64,000 nt of DNA from Shewanella gelidii (lineage in GTDB: Bacteria; Pseudomonadota; Gammaproteobacteria; Enterobacterales; Shewanellaceae): contig NZ_BMPZ01000006.1 in assembly GCF_014647855.1 (NCBI RefSeq), forward strand, positions 1 to 64,000, read 5' to 3'. Shown in pieces: positions 1 through 8,108 of this stretch. Made by a program: the position numbers and the translations under genes. Numbering within the stretch: the stretch's first letter is position 1; the number at the start of each line of letters is the position of its first letter. The notes under the pieces are model-generated. The model was not told the DNA's origin. It made no database searches and saw only the letters and a program-made list of their open reading frames with translations.

Positions 1-416
1 ATCCGTAACTTGGTATTCACCGGCGTCAAAACGATTTCTCTTGCGATGGCCCAAATATAGGCAATCATCTCTCTAGCAATCGCAGTGACAACAACATTGT
101 AATGTTTGCCTTTGTGCATGAGACGCTGATATCGGCGGCACAGCCTCAACTGTGCTTGCCACGCGATATCGACAATCTGTTTTGGTAGGCCTTCTTGTCG
201 CTTTTGAAGCTCCGTTGAAATGTTGGCTGGGTATCGATAAGAATGAGCGCCTTCGACAAGTAACCTTCGCGCTCTCCCGTTACCGCATTTGGTAATCGGT
301 CCAGTATTTCGTTTTCCGCCGCTCGAATGCTCTGAAGGCACCAAGCCTAAATAGGCGACTTCAACAAATTCTTTGTGAGTGTCTAAACCTATGAAAAGTA
401 TGCTATGTTTGCTCAT
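1..416 (-). pseudogene. IS110-family transposase, internally deleted and cut by window edge
   Basis: The frame is open on the minus strand from an ATG at 416 to the window edge, giving about 138 residues. The first 20 or so residues (IGLDTHKEFVEVAY) are the start of the N-terminal DEDD/RuvC-like domain of IS110-family transposases. They run straight into the C-terminal Tnp_20 domain (LGLVPSEHSSGGK, then TKCGNGRARRLL and KHYNVVVTAIAREM). A full IS110 transposase has some 200 residues between these parts, carrying the catalytic acidic residues, so this copy cannot encode an active enzyme. The joint is in frame at a shared Ala-Tyr, which suggests a deletion between short homologous sequences. 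IS110/IS1111-group elements are known to target attC sites of integron cassettes, and cassettes follow immediately here. Assignment is by motif recognition. Confidence 0.85.
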
Positions 417-499
417 GCTGATCTCCAATTTTTAGTTTCTTTAACAAAACTATTATGGCTCTGGCTTCAGCTAACCCACGATTGATTGGAGATCAGCAT
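415..499. repeat. 15-bp perfect inverted repeat at the transposase start
   Basis: ATGCTGATCTCCAAT at 415-429 is exactly complementary to ATTGGAGATCAGCAT at 485-499, separated by 55 bases. On the minus strand, which is the transposase coding strand, the arm next to the gene contains a GGAG Shine-Dalgarno sequence and the first bases of the ATG at 416. A transcript entering from upstream could therefore fold so that the ribosome binding site is paired. The arms may also be subterminal repeats of the element. Confidence 0.8.
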
Positions 500-543
500 C
501 TTTAGTGGGGAGTCATTATGTTTAAGTGCTATAGGGAGTTCGT

Positions 544-1065
544 TTGAAGTATTCGGCAAAATTGATCATTTTAATTTACTCATTAAGTTTCTCTGTTCTG
601 GGACAAAACCAAATGACGGCTTCAGATGTTACTGGCTTCTTTTTGAATGAAATGAAAAACAAAGAATATTTTAATGCTTCTGAGTATGTGTCACAGGAAG
701 AGCTTTCTTGGTTAAAAAACTCTACAATCCCATTGTTAAAAAACGATGAATTTCTAGATTCCTTTGAACTTGATAAATTGTCAGATCAAGGAATAAGTGA
801 CTTAACAGAGTCAGAAATTTTTGCTTTATGGTCAATGCTTGTTTGGGAGCGCAGAGATAAAAGTTTTGGTAGTTTCCAACCAGCAAATGTTCTCGGTGAA
901 GTCTCAGAAAGTGAAAAAGTTTCACATGTGGTTGTACGAGATATTGTTAATCCTATATATGAAGCCGTAGTTTACACATTAGTAAATGAAAATGGATCTT
1001 GGAAAATTAAACTTCCGAGAATTATTCGAGGAACTGTTACAATTTACCAACGAGTAAGCACTTAA
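544..1065 (+). CDS. Secreted hypothetical protein, integron cassette gene
   Basis: This encodes 173 residues and starts at TTG 544, five bases after a GGGAG ribosome binding site (534-538). A nearby ATG at 518 reads into a stop. The first 20 residues are hydrophobic and look like a signal peptide ending near Gly-Gln, so the product is probably periplasmic. The body is acidic with no motif I recognise. The C-terminal part (about 105-165) alternates beta-like strands and resembles small periplasmic domains of the NTF2 or DUF4019 kind only in general shape. The stop codon lies inside the left end of an attC-like site and the base composition is AT-rich, as expected for a cassette gene. Function unknown. 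Confidence 0.7.
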   Translation: MKYSAKLIILIYSLSFSVLGQNQMTASDVTGFFLNEMKNKEYFNASEYVSQEELSWLKNSTIPLLKNDEFLDSFELDKLSDQGISDLTESEIFALWSMLVWERRDKSFGSFQPANVLGEVSESEKVSHVVVRDIVNPIYEAVVYTLVNENGSWKIKLPRIIRGTVTIYQRVST

Positions 1066-1152
1066 CAAGACACAGCAGGCAGATTTCAAGCTGGCTCTTG
1101 GTCGTGCCTCGCAGATTGTAGCCAGCCAAGTTGCTCCCGCTTGGGGCGTTAG
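1060..1152 (+). other. attC-like integron recombination site 1
   Basis: The left end is ACTTAAC (1060-1066), a match to the R'' consensus RYYYAAC, continuing as TTAACAAG. The right end is GGGGCGTTAG (1143-1152), the usual G^TTR crossover end of attC sites. Between them is an imperfect palindrome, including GCTGGCT (1090-1096) and AGCCAGC (1120-1126). The length of 93 bases is within the attC range. It begins over the stop codon of the preceding gene and ends shortly before the next gene, as expected at a cassette boundary. One position of the right core (GTTAGAA) departs from GTTRRRY. Confidence 0.7.
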
Positions 1153-1168
1153 AAGTACAAGGATGCAC

Positions 1169-1816
1169 ATGAGCACTATTGATTATTCAAATTACACTCT
1201 TGATGAATTATTTGATGTAAAAGAAAATATTTCCCATGACTCTCCTAACTACCCATTGTTACTTGCTGAACTCGAAAACCGAAAGGAAGAAGTGACTGAA
1301 GCAGTAAAAAAGTCTGAAGAAGAGGCTTTTTCGTTAGCCGAAAATAGAGTGAAAATAATTGGTTGTTTTCAATTGATTGCCTCAATAGTAATTTTGTATT
1401 TTTTTATTGATTCATTATTAGATGGCGGTTCTTCTATTGAAGAATCACTGTACTATATATTTTTTATTACCTTAAACGCTATTGCAGGATTTAGTGCTGT
1501 TAAAGAAAAATATGAGTGGTATTGGATATCCATTTTTAACCAATGCATACAAATACCAAGTTTTGCTTTAGGTTCAATTTCTGCAAATTATTCCGGATTA
1601 GGTGGCGTACATATTGGTGTAGTTTGGGGTGAAACAGTTGAGTTTATTTTATCCGCACCATTTTCACCTGGTTTTTTATACCAAGAATATACTGGCACTT
1701 TGCCAACGCAATCATTTGCTATAGATCTCCTAGCATTTGTTTATATTGCAGCATTGCTAACGGTTGGCGAGGCTAAAAGTACTGCTAACAAGATGCTAAA
1801 CAGTGACAAAAGTTAA
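1169..1816 (+). CDS. Hypothetical membrane protein, cassette gene
   Basis: This encodes 215 residues. I chose ATG 1169 over the in-frame ATG at 1163 because AAGG at 1159-1162 is correctly spaced for 1169. The N-terminal 60 residues are charged, with a short helical stretch rich in Glu and Lys. Roughly residues 63-83, 90-110, 120-140 and 187-203 are hydrophobic enough to be membrane segments. The N-terminal part resembles the short cytoplasmic regions that precede membrane spans in many cassette-borne membrane proteins, but I recognise no family. The gene begins 17 bases after an attC-like site and ends 12 bases before a second gene, so the two appear to share one cassette. Confidence 0.65.
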   Translation: MSTIDYSNYTLDELFDVKENISHDSPNYPLLLAELENRKEEVTEAVKKSEEEAFSLAENRVKIIGCFQLIASIVILYFFIDSLLDGGSSIEESLYYIFFITLNAIAGFSAVKEKYEWYWISIFNQCIQIPSFALGSISANYSGLGGVHIGVVWGETVEFILSAPFSPGFLYQEYTGTLPTQSFAIDLLAFVYIAALLTVGEAKSTANKMLNSDKS

Positions 1817-1827
1817 ATTACAGGTGA

Positions 1828-2379
1828 ATGAACATCTATCGTCTATTAGTAATAGTTTTGGTACTACTAAACATCTCTTGTTCTGAGAATAATGTTGATT
1901 ATGAAGAAGCGATCTACGAATCTCTTTTTCTTGAAATAATTGGTAATGCCTACGATAAAGCATTTCTAATTAATAGTACTGATCTAAAGTGGTTTGAAAC
2001 CTACGATATTGAAAAAATAAAGAAACACAACGAAACAGTTGGCATTGATGCAGGCCTTCTAGAGAATCTCTACGCTGTAAATAGTAAGAGCTACCCAATT
2101 AAATGGCAGCCGATTATGACAACTATTGTAATGTTACCCAGTAGTACACATGAATCCCCGAATAGAGACGTACGGTGTGGCATAACTCAGAAAAATCGAA
2201 TATATCGTAGCTATCATACAGTATCTAAAGTGGTTTTTTCAGATGATGGGCTCTCGGCTTTAGTGGCGCACGGCTATCATTGTGCGCCGTTAAGTGGCGC
2301 AACTGAGCAACTTATTCTTTTCAAAAAAAGTGGTAATAGGTGGCTAGTAGAAAAAGGTATTCGCTTGTGGGTATCTTAA
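1828..2379 (+). CDS. Hypothetical lipoprotein-like secreted protein, cassette gene
   Basis: This encodes 183 residues. The N-terminus is a hydrophobic helix ending in LNISC, a fair lipobox, so the mature protein would start at Cys18 and be membrane anchored. Downstream are paired cysteines (a CGIT segment and HGYHCAP) that could form a disulfide in the periplasm. The C-terminal stretch LILFKKSGNRWLVEKG resembles the final strand of small periplasmic domains. It lies 12 bases after the membrane-protein gene and its stop is followed directly by the second attC-like site. The two genes may be co-expressed in one cassette. No family recognised. Confidence 0.65.
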   Translation: MNIYRLLVIVLVLLNISCSENNVDYEEAIYESLFLEIIGNAYDKAFLINSTDLKWFETYDIEKIKKHNETVGIDAGLLENLYAVNSKSYPIKWQPIMTTIVMLPSSTHESPNRDVRCGITQKNRIYRSYHTVSKVVFSDDGLSALVAHGYHCAPLSGATEQLILFKKSGNRWLVEKGIRLWVS

Positions 2380-2380
2380 A

Positions 2381-2457
2381 ATTTAACAAGGCAATCTTGC
2401 CTCGTTCGCTTCGCTCAAGTATAGCCAAGCGTCGCTCACACCTTAATGCGGCGTTAC
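2381..2457 (+). other. attC-like integron recombination site 2
   Basis: The left core ATTTAAC (2381-2387) fits RYYYAAC and continues as AACAAGGC. The right end CACCTTAATGCGGCGTTA (2437-2454) closely resembles the right ends of attC sites in chromosomal integrons of Vibrio and related marine genera. The internal sequence is rich in CGCTTCGCTC-type palindromic pieces. It starts two bases after the stop codon of the preceding gene. This is the better-looking of the two sites. Confidence 0.75.
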
Positions 2458-2814
2458 CGTATATCCACTTGCCAAACATTCCCTAATGAGATTTATCACT
2501 TTAAGATCTTTAACTCTAGCAAGTTTTTGCCCAGTTCCTTGCAGACAGGGTGGGGCAACACCAAACGGCACGTTTCTGCGTTACCGTATTCACTCAAGTG
2601 CAGAACACTTCTTTCTTAGATTCGTCAAGGTACACAGCGACGGTATAGGTTGAAAAGTAAGATAGGAATTCGGGTATCTACTGGTCACTGTCGTTTTTGT
2701 TCAATCTTTCCTATCACGCTTTTCCTACTATTGTCGTCATAGAAAAGGGCACGTCATTCCTGATGTCGTTCCTTCTTACGTAATAACGCAGCACCAATAG
2801 TTAGGAAACTAGCC
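2458..2814. other. Gene-free stretch, possible non-coding mini-cassette
   Basis: No convincing gene on either strand. The 12-mer GCGTTACCGTAT at the right end of attC site 2 (2451-2462) recurs at 2578-2589, so bases 2463-2577 are bracketed by identical cassette-end sequences and may be a degenerate cassette without a gene. From 2590 to 2814 I see only the leader of the next gene, with AGGAAA just upstream of its start. Confidence 0.45.
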
Positions 2815-3636
2815 ATGTTAGAAATCAAAACAATCAACACATTAGAAGAAATAAACGAACTAAAAAGACAGTACTTTGAACAAACTACAGCTCCGCTTGA
2901 TGGGATGTGGCACTTTGGTTTTGTGCCTACGTCCTCTCATTTTGGTTTTTATGAGGACGATACTTTAATTGGATACTGTTGCATTAACGCTGACGGTTAT
3001 ATGTTGCAGTTCTATTTGTCACCGACAGCCGACATTCAGGCGAGAGAATTGTTTACTTTGATTGCAGAGCAAAACAGCTTAGTAGTTGATTCCATCCAAG
3101 GTGCGTTTGTGAGTACAGCCGAGCCCCACTATCTATCGCTTTGCTTAGATAACTCCACTTCATTTAAAGTGAATGCGCTAATGTATCAGCAAGTTGCTCC
3201 TTATGCTTCTGAAAGCGCATCAGGTTTAGACTTAACGCTTGCAAATCAAGATCAACTGGCTGAGTTCGTTGAATTTGCGGTGAGTAATATTGGTGCTTCC
3301 GCACAATGGTTGTCTGAGTACTTCAGTTATCTAATTAAACGAGAAGAGCTTTGGGGGTATTGGAAGGAAGATCAGTTAATGGCGACGGGAGAGTGCCGCT
3401 TATTTGATGAACACCAAACCGAATATGCAGACTTAGGGATGATTGTCGCTGAGTCAGAACGAGGACAAGGGATCGCCACGCGTGTACTCATCCGTTTGGT
3501 AAGCATAGCCAATGAACGTGGTTTAGTTCCGATTTGTTCGACTGAAAGTGGCAATCTGGGCGCTCAAAAAGCGATTCTCCGAGCAGGGCTAAAGCCTTTA
3601 AACCGTATTATCCAGATGGAATTTGACCACCAATAA
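2815..3636 (+). CDS. GNAT-family N-acetyltransferase
   Basis: This encodes 273 residues with an AGGAAA ribosome binding site. The C-terminal half (about 140-268) is a GNAT domain: the acetyl-CoA pyrophosphate-binding loop is RGQGIATRV, followed by a helix and the strand-helix pattern GNLGAQKAILRAGL typical of motif B. The N-terminal half (about 1-120) also shows a GNAT-like layout (FYEDDTLIGYCCI) but lacks a clear acetyl-CoA loop, so this may be a tandem GNAT with one degenerate half. The substrate cannot be inferred. It stands alone, downstream of the cassette region and upstream of an AraC-type regulator on the same strand. Confidence 0.8.
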   Translation: MLEIKTINTLEEINELKRQYFEQTTAPLDGMWHFGFVPTSSHFGFYEDDTLIGYCCINADGYMLQFYLSPTADIQARELFTLIAEQNSLVVDSIQGAFVSTAEPHYLSLCLDNSTSFKVNALMYQQVAPYASESASGLDLTLANQDQLAEFVEFAVSNIGASAQWLSEYFSYLIKREELWGYWKEDQLMATGECRLFDEHQTEYADLGMIVAESERGQGIATRVLIRLVSIANERGLVPICSTESGNLGAQKAILRAGLKPLNRIIQMEFDHQ

Positions 3637-3741
3637 GTGGTTAATTGATAAGTCATTGCACCGATCTGCTCAGGGCTTATTTGTTAAAATGCTAACCTGG
3701 CATATAGTGATAGTAGATGCCGCGAACATATTGAGCATATT

Positions 3742-4581
3742 ATGATCCATTGGCTAAGGCCTTCAAAGATACCCGAAGTTGCAAAATACATTGAGTGTTA
3801 CTGGCTTATCGAAAAGCACCCAGATGCCAAGAGCATCGATTACCCGAAATTAAACCCTGATCCATCCGCTCATCTGATCATTTCTCCCACCAAGCAGACT
3901 TACCACTACGATATGAACCCTGGGGCGGTTAACGGTAAAGGCAGCCACTGGTTGTTTCCCCATCATCAGACACTTCAACTCGATCACTCAAAACCTTTTG
4001 TCCACCTTGGAGTCAAGTTTCATATTGGAGCTTTCTATTCACTGAAACTATTCTCAGCTCAACGGCCAATACTTGATTGCGTTGAAGAAGTTCAGTTAAG
4101 TGCACTGTTTACTGATCTATTTGAGGATGAGGTGCAATTGGTTGAACTGGCACGAAATAATCCAGAACTGTGTTGTGAAAAACTAGATAGTCTTTTTTTG
4201 CCATTGGCTTTGAACAGCCATGAGGACCAACATAGTCAGATAACACGCAGAGCCCTTCAAACGCTGGGTTCGGGATCAATTTCTGAACTGGGCAACCAGC
4301 TATATTGTTCACAACGTACCTTAGAAAGAAGCTTCAACAGGGTGACAGGTTTAACGCTTAAACAGTGTCAGTCTATGAATAAACTTGAGGCGATGCTGGA
4401 GTACCTTTACCAACGCGAGTCAGATGATATCGATTGGGTTGATATTGCATTTCGGTTTGGTTTCAGTGATCAACCTCACCTCATCCGCTACTTAAAGAAA
4501 CAAATTGGGCTAACACCTAAAACATACGAAAAAGAGCGTGGTTTAACGATTGATGTGTATGGCGGTGTTCGCTCTACGTAA
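3742..4581 (+). CDS. AraC-family transcriptional regulator
   Basis: This encodes 279 residues. The C-terminal 100 residues contain two helix-turn-helix units of the AraC/XylS type: ELGNQLYCSQRTLERSFNRV, then VDIAFRFGFSDQPHLIRYLK followed by GLTPKTY, the usual end of the domain. The N-terminal part (about 1-150) looks like the uncharacterised sensor domain found in AraC regulators beginning with a short cupin-like region (YIECYWLIE, NPDPSAHLII). No effector can be proposed. The nearest genes on the same strand are an acetyltransferase before it and an rsgA-like gene after it, either of which may be a target. Confidence 0.85.
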   Translation: MIHWLRPSKIPEVAKYIECYWLIEKHPDAKSIDYPKLNPDPSAHLIISPTKQTYHYDMNPGAVNGKGSHWLFPHHQTLQLDHSKPFVHLGVKFHIGAFYSLKLFSAQRPILDCVEEVQLSALFTDLFEDEVQLVELARNNPELCCEKLDSLFLPLALNSHEDQHSQITRRALQTLGSGSISELGNQLYCSQRTLERSFNRVTGLTLKQCQSMNKLEAMLEYLYQRESDDIDWVDIAFRFGFSDQPHLIRYLKKQIGLTPKTYEKERGLTIDVYGGVRST

Positions 4582-4654
4582 TTTGTCGGAAATGTTCAAT
4601 CAAGTCGTTTGTCGTTCACCTATCATGCCCTGAACGATTTGATGAGACCGCAAT

Positions 4655-5701
4655 ATGAACCACTTAACCCCAACACTGCAACAACTTGGGTGGAAGCCTT
4701 TTTTTCAGCAGCAAGTTAATCTGGAAGAGTTAAGCAACCTAAGCATTGGCCGAGTTGTTGAACAGCACAGAGACCGCATTGTTGTCGTGTCCCCGAAGGG
4801 ACAATCAAGTTTAAGACCTATGCCTTTTGATCAAAGTGTCTGCGTAGGCGATTGGGTACTATTCGATGACACATTGAGAATATGCCGAAGTCTGGAGCGA
4901 CAGTCGATATTTAAACGAAAGGCTCCTGGCACTAAAGTGTCAGAACAGCTCATCGCTGCCAATATTGATACCGTCATGATTGTCTGTTCTCTGAATCATG
5001 ATTTTAGCCTGAACAGAATAGAGCGGTATTTAGCCATCGCACGAGAAGCTATGGTTGAACCTGTGATCATTCTTACGAAAGCTGATTTATGTGAAGATGC
5101 TGATATTAAACGACTACAGGTTCAAGAACTCGATCCTACTCTTGTCGTTTACACCATAAATACGTTGGATAACAACGATATCAAGCAGCTTGAAAGTTAC
5201 TGCTTTGACGGCAATACTCTGGCGTTTTTAGGTTCGTCTGGCGTAGGAAAGTCAACTTTGGTTAACGCCCTCGTCGGGTATGAATTTCATCAGACGGGAG
5301 GAGTCAGGGAAGAAGATAGTAAAGGAAGGCATACCACGACTCACAGAGCATTAAAAGTGCTTCCCCAAGGGGGGATTCTTATGGACACTCCTGGAATGCG
5401 GGAACTACAACTGAGTCGTTGCGAACAGGGAGTGAACCAGACTTTCAGTGAGATAACTGAACTTGCAGATAAATGCCGTTTCTCTGATTGTACGCATAGG
5501 TCTGAACCTGGCTGTGCGATACAACAAGCAATCAAAGGTGGACTCCTCTCAGAGCGACGCTTACTTAATTATCAGAAACTGAAGCGTGAGCAGGCTCTGA
5601 ATGGAGCATCGTTGGCAGGAAAAAGAGCGAAAGATAAAGCATTAGGGAAGTTAATAAATAGTACCCAGAATGCGTCTCGACGATATAAAAAAGGCCATTA
5701 A
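4655..5701 (+). CDS. rsgA: Ribosome small subunit-dependent GTPase RsgA
   Basis: RsgA is a circularly permuted GTPase that binds the 30S subunit and helps late maturation. In this 348-residue protein the motifs run in permuted order: TKAD (141-144, G4), P-loop GSSGVGKS (193-200, G1), HTTTH switch region (226-230) and DTPG (244-247, G3). A zinc-binding Cys/His cluster follows (Cys274, Cys279, His281, Cys287). The N-terminal 80 residues are the OB-fold. The housekeeping rsgA of many relatives sits with orn or psd, whereas this one sits among acetyltransferase and regulator genes, so it may be a second copy. That is inference and needs the rest of the genome. Confidence 0.9.
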   Translation: MNHLTPTLQQLGWKPFFQQQVNLEELSNLSIGRVVEQHRDRIVVVSPKGQSSLRPMPFDQSVCVGDWVLFDDTLRICRSLERQSIFKRKAPGTKVSEQLIAANIDTVMIVCSLNHDFSLNRIERYLAIAREAMVEPVIILTKADLCEDADIKRLQVQELDPTLVVYTINTLDNNDIKQLESYCFDGNTLAFLGSSGVGKSTLVNALVGYEFHQTGGVREEDSKGRHTTTHRALKVLPQGGILMDTPGMRELQLSRCEQGVNQTFSEITELADKCRFSDCTHRSEPGCAIQQAIKGGLLSERRLLNYQKLKREQALNGASLAGKRAKDKALGKLINSTQNASRRYKKGH

Positions 5702-5826
5702 CAGTCATTTGCTTCAGTACAGCGTATTGAAGCGTCAAACTATGGGTTAGAGGTCGTTTAACTGCGTGGATATATACCACTTAGGAAACAACCTCACGCC
5801 CCTAAGATTTATTTATTGAGGAAAAC

Positions 5827-6255
5827 ATGATTCGTTCATTACGTTTAGACGATGTGGATAACGCTGTATCTATTTGGTTTTCTGCATCAATTAAAGCGCA
5901 CGACTTCATTTCTGAAGCGTACTGGTCTTCCCAGAAGAGGAACATGCGAGATGTCTATTTACCCAATTGTGAATCATGGGTTTATGAATCAGCTGGAAGT
6001 ATTCTTGGTTTTGTTTCTTATTATGAAGGGAGCATACCTGCTATTTTCGTTGATCCAAAGTCACAATCCTGTGGTATTGGCACGCAGTTACTCAATCATG
6101 TCAAAGATAAATACAGTGAACTAACGTTAACCGTTTACTCAGAAAATGAAAAAACACATCAGTTTTATCGTCATCATGGTTTCATTGATTTAAGTAAATG
6201 CATTTGTGAACATACAGGAAAAGAGCAGTTTAAAATGTGTTGGGCCAAATTTTAA
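5827..6255 (+). CDS. GNAT-family N-acetyltransferase, YjaB-like
   Basis: This encodes 142 residues and starts at ATG 5827 after a GAGGAA ribosome binding site. It aligns along its length with E. coli YjaB: IWFSASIKAHDFISEAYW near the N-terminus, the acetyl-CoA loop QSCGIGTQLL in the middle, and NEKTHQFYRHHGF near the end, where the Tyr is the usual general acid of the fold. YjaB-type enzymes are small acetyltransferases with weakly defined protein or amine substrates. The gene is monocistronic, about 125 bases after rsgA. Confidence 0.8.
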   Translation: MIRSLRLDDVDNAVSIWFSASIKAHDFISEAYWSSQKRNMRDVYLPNCESWVYESAGSILGFVSYYEGSIPAIFVDPKSQSCGIGTQLLNHVKDKYSELTLTVYSENEKTHQFYRHHGFIDLSKCICEHTGKEQFKMCWAKF

Positions 6256-6746
6256 ATGGATAACTTCCACCAGTCAGTCATAGTGCCAACTTTGTTTGGC
6301 GCATTCAATTGTTGTTCCCATTGACCTAGGCCTTCTGAGACACGGTGGTCGTTGCCATTTGAGGAGACTAAAAAGTAATCTGAAGGATATTGATTGGCAT
6401 TTTATGCTACAGGGCTTCGGCTGCTGATTTAGCGTATAAAACGCGTAAATGCCACATATTAGTTTTGAATAGATACCATGCTCTGGCTACTTTACAAAAT
6501 CATGTGTAGAAGCCAGACGAAATTTCCTTTTGCCCAATCTATTTCTGATTCGCTTTTTGAATACCTAATACACAGTATTTTGTCTTTACCCTATCGCTTT
6601 ATTTATATTCTCCAGTTTTTCATTCGGTTGCTATCTAAGCAGAAGCTCGACTTGGGTTTGATTTCATAGGATTGAATTCGTGTTTCATATTTGAGTTGGG
6701 CATACTTCACAAGAGTAAAGACCTACCCATAAGAATGAGGTGAACT
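6256..6746. other. Gene-free stretch
   Basis: I see no supported gene in these 490 bases. A 63-codon frame at 6478-6669 is open but has no ribosome binding site and an ordinary intergenic composition. The last 20 bases carry the AGGTGA ribosome binding site of the following lipoprotein gene. Confidence 0.5.
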
Positions 6747-8108
6747 GTGTTACGTGCCAATGTCAGTTTTTTGATGTCGATGTTTTTAGCAAGCCTACTA
6801 TTTGGCTGTGCGGTAAAACCTTCTGAACCCCTCGATAAAGAATTTAACAATTCTGTTCTGAAGAAAACAGACAAAGATAATGCTCAGTTGATCTTATGGC
6901 GTAATTGGAGATTTGTATCGGGTGGCGTGTGGTCAGCATTTTATATTGATGAAAAGCGGATTGGTGAATTGAAGAGTGGTTTGTTTGTTCTGGAAGTGGA
7001 GCCTGGCATGCACATTCTATCCAATGTTTTTCCTTCAGAAATAATATTGCCAGAACAGCTGCCTTCAAAAGTTGCCAGATGTAATATTAAGATTGAAGTG
7101 AAGGCAAACAAAACATATAGCTTCTACCAAGACTCATCATTCAATAATACATCCCTGCCATCAGGATGCTATCGAATGAGTGGCTTGTTAGAAGGGGTGC
7201 ATCCCGATGCTTATGGTCAAACCGTTTATAAGCCTCAAAATCGTCTGATAACAAAGCGCTCCGATGATGTTGATTCTCAGTCAAAAGCTCAAGTTACCAA
7301 TAAAAAGAAACCAGCTAAAATTTCCAAGCCCACAAGCCAACATGTGCGTACGGTTCAGCCTGAACCAAGCAAACTGGCCAAGATTAATCCGGCCAAGTCT
7401 ATAGCAAATCAACCTAAACCAGCTGTACCCGCGACGGTAGTAAAGAAGCCCGCGGTGATAAAGCCAACCCAACCGTCTGCATCGAAAAACGTCGCTCAAC
7501 GACCAAAAGGGGAGCCAACAAGTTATGGTGTCGAAAATACACTTACTGATGGCGGTTACCAATGGAAGCAAACCAAGGCTGAGTTGGCGGTGTTGCCAGC
7601 GCAGTTACGCGGTGGTTATCAACTTTTTAACGAGGTTTATTTTTATGATGAGGGTTACTTTTTAAGATTGAGCTGGCGAGAAAACCCTAACTCAGGTCAA
7701 CAGGAAAATGGCTCGATTAAAAATGGCGCATGGAAGAAGATAGGCAACAAAATTGTAACCCAAGAATATTTATGGTCGATGGGGAATCGCTATGCGTATC
7801 GTGAAGTGGAATATATGTTGTCTAAAGATAAGCTGACCCGGGTGAAAAATACGATTTACTATTTTAGAGATTCTCGTTACCACAAGAAAGGGGAGGTCGA
7901 TGAACTTCCAATCGGCAAAAACGCTTGGCAAGCCACCAAAGGCCGTGGTCCACGAAAGTTTAACGAATATTTAAATGGCGAATTTAGTATGTATATTGGC
8001 CAGCAGACTAAAGATGATCTTAATATTAATTTGGCTAAGAAAAATGCGCTGCGTCCTACAAAGTGGAAACAAAACCAGTCGGTACAGCCTTGGCAAAACC
8101 GCGAATGA
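6747..8108 (+). CDS. Large lipoprotein of unknown function
   Basis: This encodes 453 residues and starts at GTG 6747 after AGGTGA. The signal peptide ends in the lipobox LLFGC with Cys21. Residues about 45-115 resemble the DUF2846-type domain of small lipoproteins (hydrophobic strands around FYIDEKRIGELKSGLFVLEV and PGMHIL). Residues about 185-255 are a low-complexity linker rich in Lys, Pro, Ala and Gln (repeated KPA and QP pieces) that could span periplasm or peptidoglycan. The C-terminal 190 residues form a second domain with many aromatic residues that I do not recognise. The gene stands alone between a gene-free stretch and tRNA-Ser. Confidence 0.75.
   Translation: MLRANVSFLMSMFLASLLFGCAVKPSEPLDKEFNNSVLKKTDKDNAQLILWRNWRFVSGGVWSAFYIDEKRIGELKSGLFVLEVEPGMHILSNVFPSEIILPEQLPSKVARCNIKIEVKANKTYSFYQDSSFNNTSLPSGCYRMSGLLEGVHPDAYGQTVYKPQNRLITKRSDDVDSQSKAQVTNKKKPAKISKPTSQHVRTVQPEPSKLAKINPAKSIANQPKPAVPATVVKKPAVIKPTQPSASKNVAQRPKGEPTSYGVENTLTDGGYQWKQTKAELAVLPAQLRGGYQLFNEVYFYDEGYFLRLSWRENPNSGQQENGSIKNGAWKKIGNKIVTQEYLWSMGNRYAYREVEYMLSKDKLTRVKNTIYYFRDSRYHKKGEVDELPIGKNAWQATKGRGPRKFNEYLNGEFSMYIGQQTKDDLNINLAKKNALRPTKWKQNQSVQPWQNRE

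Noticed and set aside
6478..6669. Open frame of 63 codons on the plus strand
   Set aside because: No ribosome binding site, hydrophobic but unpatterned translation, and no recognisable family; it looks like chance.
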